DNA of 64,000 bases from RAM1 sp943372515 (GTDB lineage Bacteria > Pseudomonadota > Gammaproteobacteria > Burkholderiales > Burkholderiaceae_C), in assembly GCA_943372515.1 (NCBI GenBank), contig CALRYY010000009.1, positions 1-64,000 of the forward strand. The letters are read 5' to 3'. The position numbers were made by a program, and so were the translations under genes. Under the pieces are notes generated by a model, which did no database searches, was not told the DNA's origin, and saw nothing but the letters and a program-made list of their open reading frames with translations. This document shows, piece after piece, positions 16,777 to 23,095 of this stretch. Position 1 is the first letter of the stretch. Every line of letters starts with the position of its first letter.

Positions 16777-17166
16777 ATGGCAACTGCGAAGAAAACCGTC
16801 ACGGCCAAGGCCGCTGCACCCATGGCCCCGGCCCGCAAGGCTGCGGCCCCCAAAGTACCTGCCAAAGCTGCTCCCAAAGTGCCGGTCAAGGCGCCCGCCA
16901 AGCCCGCCCCCGCCCCCAAACCTGTCAAGGCTGAAAAGCCCAAGAAGCCCAAGCTGGTGCGCGACAGCTTCACCATCCCCAAGGCCGAATACACCGTGCT
17001 GGACGACCTGAAGCAACGCGCGGCCAAGCTGGGTGCGCCTGCCAAAAAGAGCGAGGTGCTGCGCGCCGGCATCAAGGCGCTGGCGCAAATGTCAGATGCC
17101 GCGTTTCAATCGGCCCTGGCGGCTGTGCCGGCCATCAAGACCGGGCGGCCGGGCAAGGCGGATTGA
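16777..17166 (+). CDS. Lys/Ala/Pro-rich protein with ribbon-helix-helix-like C-terminus
   Basis: 129 residues in two parts. Residues 1-60 are a disordered basic tail of Lys-Ala-Pro repeats, like histone H1 or AlgP C-terminal tails. The rest (KLVRDSFTIPKAEYTVLDDLKQRAAKLGAPAKKSEVLRAGIKALAQM) has the strand-helix-helix pattern RDSFTIPKxEY ... KKSEVLRAGI seen in ribbon-helix-helix DNA-binding proteins. It is likely a nucleoid-associated or regulatory DNA-binding protein. The start at 16777 follows AAAAAGGA; an earlier in-frame ATG at 16714 would run through the candidate operator. Confidence 0.72.
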   Translation: MATAKKTVTAKAAAPMAPARKAAAPKVPAKAAPKVPVKAPAKPAPAPKPVKAEKPKKPKLVRDSFTIPKAEYTVLDDLKQRAAKLGAPAKKSEVLRAGIKALAQMSDAAFQSALAAVPAIKTGRPGKAD

Positions 17167-17174
17167 CGCTGTGG

Positions 17175-17195
17175 ACCCCGGATCAAGTCCGGGGT
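17175..17195. terminator. Inverted repeat between convergent genes, possible terminator
   Basis: ACCCCGG / ATCAAGT-type loop / CCGGGGT: the arms ACCCCGGA and TCCGGGGT pair over a short CAAG-containing loop. A degenerate half-copy (CCGGGGTGACG) follows at about 17211. There is no T-run, so it may only be a REP-like palindrome separating the convergent 3' ends. Confidence 0.4.
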
Positions 17196-17222
17196 GACAA
17201 AGGCAACAGCCGGGGTGACGAG

Positions 17223-17690
17223 TCAGAGCGAGTCGGGGGACTGCACCGCCACGACCATGGTCTGGGCGTGACCGTCGCGTTCACGGTTGCGAATCCACCA
17301 GACAGCCCCCTTGCGCACCGGGCAACTGCCGTGCTGCATGGCCAGCAGGTACGCCACGGCGGAGCCCAGGGTGGGCTGGTGCCCCACGATCACCACGGGC
17401 ACGCGCGAGGCCGGCCACAGAGCAGCCTCCAGCAGCTGTTCGGGCGTGCCGTCGGGCGCCAGCTCGGGTTTGATCTTGTATTTGCGGCCCAACGCCAGCG
17501 CGGTTTGCTCGCAGCGGCGCGCCGGGCTGCACAGGATGCGTGTGGCCTCGGGCAGCTGGCGGTCCAGCCAGCCGGCCACGCGGGCGGCCTGCTTTTCACC
17601 CCGCTGGGTCAGCGAGCGCTCCAGGTCGTTGCAGCCCTCCACCCAGTCTTCTGCTTCAGCGTGGCGCCACAAAATCAGGTCCATGATCAT
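17223..17690 (-). CDS. sixA: SixA-type phosphohistidine phosphatase
   Basis: 155-residue histidine-phosphatase-superfamily enzyme. The catalytic RHG-equivalent is WRHAEAEDW (His10), the second active-site part is VGHQPTLG, and CSPARRCEQTA carries the conserved arginines. SixA proteins remove phosphate from phosphohistidine on proteins such as HPt domains or the nitrogen PTS. The ATG at 17690 overlaps the ppk stop as ATGA, so it is translationally coupled to polyphosphate kinase and shares its Pho-box promoter. Ppk itself carries a phosphohistidine intermediate, but a direct link is only inference. A start two codons in (17684) is possible. Confidence 0.9.
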   Translation of the reverse strand: MIMDLILWRHAEAEDWVEGCNDLERSLTQRGEKQAARVAGWLDRQLPEATRILCSPARRCEQTALALGRKYKIKPELAPDGTPEQLLEAALWPASRVPVVIVGHQPTLGSAVAYLLAMQHGSCPVRKGAVWWIRNRERDGHAQTMVVAVQSPDSL

Positions 17691-19753
17691 GCGTCCTGGC
17701 CGCGTTCACGCGCGGCATAGCGCGCCATCAGCGCGGCTTGCGAGCCATGACCCGGCAGGTTGGTGTCAACGCGTTGGTAGTTGCCGTCAGGCCCCAGGTC
17801 CCAGGCGTCGCGGCCGTCATGCAAGCCCGCCACCAGGCATTCGTCGATGATGCGCTGTCGCAAGCCCGGGTCGGTCACCGGCCAGGCCAGCTCAATGCGG
17901 CGCAGCATGTTGCGGTTCATCCAGTCGGCACTGGCCAGGTAAAGGTCTTCTTGCGTGCCGCTGCGAAAGTAAAACACCCGCGAATGCTCCAGAAAGCGCC
18001 CGATGATGGAGCGCACACGGATGTTGTCAGTGATGCCCGGCAACTGCGCGGGTAGCATGCAGGCGCCGCGCACGATCAGGTCCACCTTCACGCCCTTTTG
18101 CCCGGCGCGCACCAGCGCCAGCATCAGTGCCTCGTCGGTCAGCGCGTTCATCTTGGCGACGATACGACCGGGTTTGCCTTGGGCTGCCGCATCGGCAATG
18201 GCGTCAATCTTTTCGATCAGGCGGCGGTGCAAATAGAACGGCGCCAGCCACAGCTTGTGCAGTTTGGGCAGCTTGCTCTGGCTGGCCAGGTGCACAAACA
18301 GCGCCTCCATGTCGGTCGTCAGGTGGGTGTCGGCTGTCAGGTAGCTCAGGTCGGTGTACAGGCGCGCGGTGCGCGGGTTGTAATTGCCGGTGGACAGGTG
18401 GCCGTAGCGACGCATGACCTTGCCTTCACGCCGGGTGACCAGCAACATCTTGGCGTGGGTCTTCAGGCCCACCACGCCGTAAACCACCTGTGCGCCTACC
18501 GATTCCAGTGATTCGGCCCAGTTGATGTTGGCTTCTTCGTCAAAGCGGGCCTTCAGTTCCACCACGGCCGTCACTTCCTTGCCGCGGCGCACGGCCTCGC
18601 GCAGCAGGTCCATCAGCTCGCTGTCGGAGCCGGTGCGGTAGATGGTCTGTTTGATGGCCAGCACCTGCGGGTCGTTCACCGCCTCGCGCAAAAAGGCCAG
18701 CACGCCGTCGAAGCTTTCATACGGCTGGTGGATCAACACGTCACCCTGCTTCAGGCGGTCAAAAAAGCTCTGCCCCGGCACCAGCGCTATGGGATAGGTG
18801 GCCTTGTACGGGGGAAAGCGCAGCGGCTGTTCGTCCACCAGGTCCACCAGTTGCGTCAGGCGCACCAGGTTCACCGGCCCGTGCACGCGGTAAAGCGCTG
18901 CCTCAGGCAGGTTGAACTGCTTGAGCAAAAAGCCGGACAAAAATTCAGAGCACCCCGCCGACACCTCCAGCCGCACGGCCTGGCCGTAGTGGCGGTGCTG
19001 CAGGCCCTGGCGCAGGGCGGTACGCAGGTTTTGCACATCGTCCTCGTCCACGGCCAGGTCAGAGTGCCGCGTGACGCGGAACTGCGAAAACTGCCCTACT
19101 TCGCGCCCCGGGAACAGGTTGTGCAGGTGCGCGCGTATCACGCTGGACAGCGACACAAACAGCGTTTTGTTACCGGCCACCTTGTCGGGCATGCGGATCA
19201 GGCGCGGCAGCACGCGCGGCACCTTGACAATGGCGATCTCGTTTTGCCGGCCAAATGCGTCCTTGCCGCCCAGGTGCACGATGAAGTTCAGCGACTTGTT
19301 GGCCACCTGCGGAAACGGGTGCGCCGGGTCCAGCCCCACGGGGATCAGCAGCGGGCGCACCTCGCGCTCAAAGTACTCGTCCACCCATTTGCGGTGGGCC
19401 GGGTTGCGGTCGCCGTGCGAGATGATTTCAATGCCGTGCTTCTTGAAGGTGGGCATCAGCTCGTCGTTGTACAGCGCGTACTGCCGGGCGACCAGGTCGT
19501 GGGCGGCTGCCGCCAGCGCCGTAAATGACTGCACGGTGTACGGGCCTTTGTGATCGCCCGCTTGCATTGCCGTCAGGTGGGGGGCGGTGCGTACCTCAAA
19601 AAATTCGTCCAGGTTGGACGACACAATGCACAGGTAGCGCAGCCGCTCCAGCAGGGGCACGTCGGCACGGCGGGCCCAGTCAAGCACGCGCTCGTTGAAC
19701 GCCAGGATGCTGTGGTCGCGGTCTAGAAAGGTGACGCTGGTGGGCTCGGACAT
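17687..19753 (-). CDS. ppk: Polyphosphate kinase 1
   Basis: 688-residue PPK1, which makes inorganic polyphosphate from ATP through a phosphohistidine. Order: N-terminal helical domain (SILAFNERVLDWARRADVPLLERLRYLCIVSSNLDEFFEVR), head domain, then two PLD-like catalytic domains. The catalytic His lies in VGLKTHAKMLLVTRR followed by RYGHLSTGNYNPRTARLYTD; FEEANINWAESLE and the second-domain VDLIVRGACML, SIIGRFLEHSRVFYF and SADWMNRN are also present. The start at 19753 has no strong ribosome site. Two groups of Pho-box repeats lie 37-95 bases upstream, inside the end of the preceding gene. Confidence 0.97.
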   Translation of the reverse strand: MSEPTSVTFLDRDHSILAFNERVLDWARRADVPLLERLRYLCIVSSNLDEFFEVRTAPHLTAMQAGDHKGPYTVQSFTALAAAAHDLVARQYALYNDELMPTFKKHGIEIISHGDRNPAHRKWVDEYFEREVRPLLIPVGLDPAHPFPQVANKSLNFIVHLGGKDAFGRQNEIAIVKVPRVLPRLIRMPDKVAGNKTLFVSLSSVIRAHLHNLFPGREVGQFSQFRVTRHSDLAVDEDDVQNLRTALRQGLQHRHYGQAVRLEVSAGCSEFLSGFLLKQFNLPEAALYRVHGPVNLVRLTQLVDLVDEQPLRFPPYKATYPIALVPGQSFFDRLKQGDVLIHQPYESFDGVLAFLREAVNDPQVLAIKQTIYRTGSDSELMDLLREAVRRGKEVTAVVELKARFDEEANINWAESLESVGAQVVYGVVGLKTHAKMLLVTRREGKVMRRYGHLSTGNYNPRTARLYTDLSYLTADTHLTTDMEALFVHLASQSKLPKLHKLWLAPFYLHRRLIEKIDAIADAAAQGKPGRIVAKMNALTDEALMLALVRAGQKGVKVDLIVRGACMLPAQLPGITDNIRVRSIIGRFLEHSRVFYFRSGTQEDLYLASADWMNRNMLRRIELAWPVTDPGLRQRIIDECLVAGLHDGRDAWDLGPDGNYQRVDTNLPGHGSQAALMARYAARERGQDA

Positions 19754-19781
19754 CAGGAAGGCGATGAAGATGAGGTAGATG

Positions 19782-20861
19782 TCAATTGGATGACGGGTTT
19801 GTGACAGTGTTCCGTTGATTCATGACAGGCCTGTGACAAGCTTGTGATACGGGCACCAGATGCCCGATGAACATGCGCGTAGCTTCTGCCCAGCTGAACT
19901 GCAGGGCGCGGGCCCGTGCCTCGTGGCGCGGAACGGCAAGCGTGGCAAAACAGGCTTGTTGCAGGTCTTCGTTCAGGGCACCACCATGACAGTCAGGCTG
20001 GCCCAGAACCTCCAGCGGGCCATCTACAGGATACGCTGCCACGGGCGTTCCGGTGGCCATGGCCTCCAGCATGACCAGGCCAAAGGTCTCTGAGCGGCTG
20101 GGAAACACAAACAAATCAGCCGCCGCATACACGCGGGCCAGCTCGTCGCGCGGCAACAGGCCCAGCCAGCGCACACCGGGAAAGCGCTCGCGCAGCTGTG
20201 ACTCCAGCGGGCCCACGCCGCACACCACCTTGGTACCCGGAAAGTCCAGTTGCAGGAAGGCTTCGATGTTCTTTTCGTACGAAACACGGCCCACAAACAG
20301 CGCCACCGGTCGCGGCAACAGGCCCATGGGCTCGTAGACCTGGGGCTGCTCATGCATCTGGAACAGCGTGGTGTCCACACCGTGCGTCCAGGTACGCAGG
20401 TTGCGAAAACCCCGCTTTTCCAGCATGCGCAGCACGCCGTGGGTGGGCACCATGACGCCGGCTGACGGCTTGTGGAAATGCCTGAACAGCGCATAGCCCC
20501 AGCTCAGGGGCACCTTCAGGGCAGCGTTCAGGATCTCGGGGAATTTGGTGTGAAACGCGGTGGTAAAGCGCCAGCCACGCTTGCGGCAGTGCGCACGCGC
20601 CGCCCAGCCCAGCGGGCCTTCGGTGGCGATGTGCACCGCCTCGGGCTGCAACGCGTCCAGCTGCTGCGCCACCTGGCGGCCTGGCCGCACGGCCAGGTCA
20701 ATGCCCGCGTACCCGGGACAAGGCCGGGTTCGGAACTGGCCGGGGTGGATGACATGCACTTCGTGGCCGGCAGTGCCCAGCTCACGCACCAGCTCCACCA
20801 GCGTGGTGACCACGCCATTGACCTGGGGCTGCCAGGCGTCTGTGATCAGGACGAGTTTCAT
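19782..20861 (-). CDS. GT4 glycosyltransferase, Agt-like (putative diacylglycerol glycosyltransferase)
   Basis: 359-residue GT-B enzyme. N-terminal nucleotide-independent half begins MKLVLITDAWQPQVNGVVTTL with the GGVxxH-equivalent QVNGVV loop; the C-terminal donor half has LFVGRVSYEKNIEAFL, DLFVFPSRSETFG and the E-x7-E motif (E258, E266). It is last in an overlapping operon after an olsB-type gene and a plcP-type phosphoesterase. In phosphate-starved bacteria the neighbour pair PlcP-Agt turns phospholipid into diacylglycerol and then glycolipid, which fits this context; the assignment is inference, since related GT4 enzymes make other glycans. Its last ~20 codons (residues 338-358) contain the Pho-box repeats of ppk. 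Confidence 0.75.
   Translation of the reverse strand: MKLVLITDAWQPQVNGVVTTLVELVRELGTAGHEVHVIHPGQFRTRPCPGYAGIDLAVRPGRQVAQQLDALQPEAVHIATEGPLGWAARAHCRKRGWRFTTAFHTKFPEILNAALKVPLSWGYALFRHFHKPSAGVMVPTHGVLRMLEKRGFRNLRTWTHGVDTTLFQMHEQPQVYEPMGLLPRPVALFVGRVSYEKNIEAFLQLDFPGTKVVCGVGPLESQLRERFPGVRWLGLLPRDELARVYAAADLFVFPSRSETFGLVMLEAMATGTPVAAYPVDGPLEVLGQPDCHGGALNEDLQQACFATLAVPRHEARARALQFSWAEATRMFIGHLVPVSQACHRPVMNQRNTVTNPSSN
19790..19848 (-). promoter_or_regulatory. Pho-box array of ppk-sixA within the preceding gene
   Basis: Read on the minus strand: ATCAC (19848-19844), GTCAC (19837-19833), GTCAT (19826-19822), then GTCAC (19805-19801) and GTCAT (19794-19790). Within each group the spacing is exactly 11 bases. 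The whole array lies in the coding 3' end of the glycosyltransferase, and the last core is 37 bases before the ppk start, with an ATCTAC -10-like hexamer between. Confidence 0.85.
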
Positions 20862-21745
20862 GTGGGTACCGCGCGTGTTGCATGGCCCTGGCCCTGGGAC
20901 TGGTGCGAGGCGACCCAGTGCACCAGTTCCAGCCGGCCGTCAAAGTGTTCTACCAGTGCAGTACGGCTTTCGACCCAGTCGCCGTCGTTGCAGTACAGCG
21001 TGCCGTTGATCTCGCGCATTTCGGCGCGATGGATGTGCCCGCACACCACGCCGTCATGCCCGCGCTTGCGCGCCTCGGCGGCGACGGCCACTTCAAAGTC
21101 GGTCACGTAATTCAATGCCTTCTTGACTTTTTGTTTCAGGTACGCCGACAGCGACCAGTACGGCAAGCCCAGACGGCCGCGCAGGTGGTTCAGGTGGCGG
21201 TTGAGCTTGAGGGTGAACTCATACAGGTTGTCACCCAGGTAGGCCAGCCATTTGGCGCACTGGATCACACCGTCAAAGTAGTCGCCATGGATCACCCACA
21301 GCGCGCGTCCGTCGGCCGTGTGGTGCACGGCTTCTTCGCTCACCTCGATACCGCCAAACTGGTGGCCGATGAATTCGCGCGCAAATTCGTCATGGTTGCC
21401 TGGCACATAAATGACGCGACAGCCCTTGCGCGCGGCGCGCAGCAGCTTTTGCACCACGTCGTTGTGGGCTTGCGGCCAGTACCAGCGGCGGCGCAGCTGC
21501 CAGCCGTCCACGATGTCGCCCACCAGGTACAGGTACTGGCTGGGGTGCGATTTCAGAAAATCCAGCAGCGCCGACGCCTGGCAGCCCGGCGTGCCCAGGT
21601 GCAGGTCAGATATGAAAACGGCCCGGTAACGTACGCGGGCCGTATCATCGTCGTCGCGGGCCCCGCCGGGGCCGCCATCCCCGTTGAAGCCACCGTACAG
21701 GCCGCCCAGAGAATCAAATGCGGCGGGGCCGCCCAGCCCTCTCAT
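20858..21745 (-). CDS. plcP: PlcP-like metallophosphoesterase (putative phospholipase C of lipid remodelling)
   Basis: 295-residue calcineurin-type phosphoesterase. Metal ligands: D47 and H49 (ISDLHLGTPGCQA), D77 (LVGDIVDGW), N117-H118 (PGNHDE), H153 (VIHGDYFD) and H237/H239 (CGHIHRAEM). The segments WYWPQAHNDVVQKLLRAARKG and DGDWVESRTALVEHFDGR are typical of the LpxH-related branch that includes PlcP, the PhoB-induced enzyme cleaving phosphatidylcholine or phosphatidylethanolamine to diacylglycerol. Automatic annotation often labels it UDP-2,3-diacylglucosamine diphosphatase, which remains the alternative. It has a Gly/Asp-rich N-terminal extension (1-37). ATGA overlaps link it to olsB before and the glycosyltransferase after. 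Confidence 0.82.
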   Translation of the reverse strand: MRGLGGPAAFDSLGGLYGGFNGDGGPGGARDDDDTARVRYRAVFISDLHLGTPGCQASALLDFLKSHPSQYLYLVGDIVDGWQLRRRWYWPQAHNDVVQKLLRAARKGCRVIYVPGNHDEFAREFIGHQFGGIEVSEEAVHHTADGRALWVIHGDYFDGVIQCAKWLAYLGDNLYEFTLKLNRHLNHLRGRLGLPYWSLSAYLKQKVKKALNYVTDFEVAVAAEARKRGHDGVVCGHIHRAEMREINGTLYCNDGDWVESRTALVEHFDGRLELVHWVASHQSQGQGHATRAVPT

Positions 21746-22572
21746 GACGCACCCAGGAAGTGCTTGCGGTAGCGCGCCGGCAGGTCGGCAATGCGCATCA
21801 GCATGGGCAGGTCGGCGGTGTTGAAGTCCGGGTCCCAGGCCGGTGCTCCCAGCACCTTGGCGCCCAGGCGCAGGTAGCCCCTGATCAGCGCGGGCGGCTC
21901 AATGTCCAGCGTGCTGTCCAGCTTGTCGATGGGCAGCGGCAGGCGCGGGCGCACGTGGTAGTCAATGGGCGCCAGATGGGTCTGACTCACCTGGCGCCAG
22001 ATGCTGGCGGCAGCGTCGCCGCTGACCACGCCGTTGTGCAGCATGGGGATGCTGGCGCAGCCGATCATGGTGTCCAGCTGGTTGCGCACCATGAATTCCG
22101 CCAGCGCCCCCCACAGTGCCAGGATCACGCCGCCGTGGCGGTGCTCGGGGTGCACGCAGCTGCGGCCCAGCTCCACCATGCGCGCGCGCAGGCTGCGCAG
22201 GCGCGTCAGGTCAAATTCGGTGTCGCTGTAGGTGCTACCCACGCGGCGGGCCTGGGCGGGTGTCAGCACGCGGTAGGTGCCCACAACCTGCTGCGTGGCC
22301 ACGTCGCGCACCAGCAGGTGTTCGCAGTAGTCATCAAACAGGTCTACGTCGTGCCCGGCAATGGGGCTGTTCAGCCGTGCGCCCATTTCCCGGGCGAAAA
22401 CGTCAAACCTCAGGCGTTGCGCCTGGCGGACTTCATCCTGATGGCGGGCCCACGAAACCGAAATACTGCCGCGCCCAGCTTGATCGATGATTTGATGATC
22501 GCTTCGGTGAAGTGACCCCCTGGGCAAGGAGACCGGCGACAGGGGCATGGTGGGGCTGGGCAGTTCGTTCAT
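21742..22572 (-). CDS. olsB: OlsB-type acyltransferase (ornithine lipid synthesis)
   Basis: 276-residue GNAT-like N-acyltransferase of the Acetyltransf_5/OlsB family. Core motifs are LRFDVFAREMGA, DVDLFDDYCEHLLVRD, VVGTYRVLTP, FDLTRLRSLRARMVELGRSCVHPEHR, MIGCASIPM and the late PALIRGYLRLGAKVLGAPAWDPDF. OlsB puts a 3-hydroxyacyl chain on ornithine; OlsA, which finishes the lipid, is not seen here. The start (MNELPSPTMPL) is chosen for the strong AAGGAGAG site upstream; the longer open frame runs through the regulatory region. It is first in the operon with plcP and the glycosyltransferase. Phased GTCAC/ATCAC repeats precede it. Confidence 0.85.
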   Translation of the reverse strand: MNELPSPTMPLSPVSLPRGSLHRSDHQIIDQAGRGSISVSWARHQDEVRQAQRLRFDVFAREMGARLNSPIAGHDVDLFDDYCEHLLVRDVATQQVVGTYRVLTPAQARRVGSTYSDTEFDLTRLRSLRARMVELGRSCVHPEHRHGGVILALWGALAEFMVRNQLDTMIGCASIPMLHNGVVSGDAAASIWRQVSQTHLAPIDYHVRPRLPLPIDKLDSTLDIEPPALIRGYLRLGAKVLGAPAWDPDFNTADLPMLMRIADLPARYRKHFLGAS

Positions 22573-22629
22573 TGCGCTCTCCTTGTTTGCTTTGTGTGCA
22601 AGCGTGCTGCTGTGGATGTGCATCAGTGT

Positions 22630-22678
22630 GTGATTGCACAGTGACGCCCACATGGCAGATTGGTTGCAGCGCCGTGAC
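22630..22678 (-). promoter_or_regulatory. Degenerate phased Pho-box-like repeats upstream of olsB
   Basis: On the minus strand: GTCAC (22678-22674), GCAAC (22667-22663), GCCAT (22656-22652), GTCAC (22645-22641) and ATCAC (22634-22630), every 11 bases. Two cores are exact and three are degenerate. The nearest is 57 bases from the olsB ATG. The phase equals that of the clear Pho boxes elsewhere in the window. Confidence 0.55.
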
Positions 22679-22702
22679 AGCGGGATGGGCAAAAGGTTTG
22701 GT

Positions 22703-22735
22703 TTGCATCTATTCAATGATTCAACTATTATTGAA
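22703..22735 (+). promoter_or_regulatory. arsR promoter with ArsR operator, predicted leaderless transcript
   Basis: -35 TTGCAT (22703-22708), 17-base spacer, -10 TATTAT (22726-22731). A perfect inverted repeat TTCAA-CTATTA-TTGAA (22720-22735) covers the -10 and is the probable ArsR operator. A further TTCAA is at 22712. The expected transcription start (about 22738) coincides with the arsR ATG and no ribosome site exists. Confidence 0.7.
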
Positions 22736-22737
22736 CT

Positions 22738-23085
22738 ATGGAAACGATAACTGTTGACGAAGCCGCCACCGTACGGTCCCTGGCCGCCTTGGCCCAGCCC
22801 CAACGATTGCGCGCGTTTCGCGCGCTGGTGGTGGCGGGGCCCGAGGGCCTGACACCCGGTGCCATGGCCCAGCAGCTGGACGTGGCGCCCAGCGCGCTGT
22901 CCTTCCACCTGAAAGAGCTGACCCATGCCGGGCTGGTCAATAGCGAGCCGCGCGGGCGTCACCTGATCTACCGCGCCAGCTTCACCCAGGTGAACGCGCT
23001 GCTGGCCTACCTGACCGAGCACTGCTGCGAAGGTGCCGCGTGCGAGGTGACCAGCACGGGCGCCACCGGCTGCGCCACCTGCTGA
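22738..23085 (+). CDS. arsR: ArsR-family arsenite-responsive repressor
   Basis: 115-residue winged-helix repressor. The DNA-binding helix-turn-helix is MAQQLDVAPSALSFHLKELTHAGLV and the wing is RGRHLIYRA. The As(III) site is probably C-terminal: Cys96-Cys97 and Cys102 (EHCCEGAAC), the same arrangement as the C-terminal three-cysteine site of Acidithiobacillus-type ArsR, plus Cys112 and Cys115 at the very end. There is no Cys in the recognition helix, unlike the plasmid R773 type. First gene of the ars operon, divergent from olsB. Confidence 0.93.
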   Translation: METITVDEAATVRSLAALAQPQRLRAFRALVVAGPEGLTPGAMAQQLDVAPSALSFHLKELTHAGLVNSEPRGRHLIYRASFTQVNALLAYLTEHCCEGAACEVTSTGATGCATC

Positions 23086-23095
23086 AGACGGCGCC

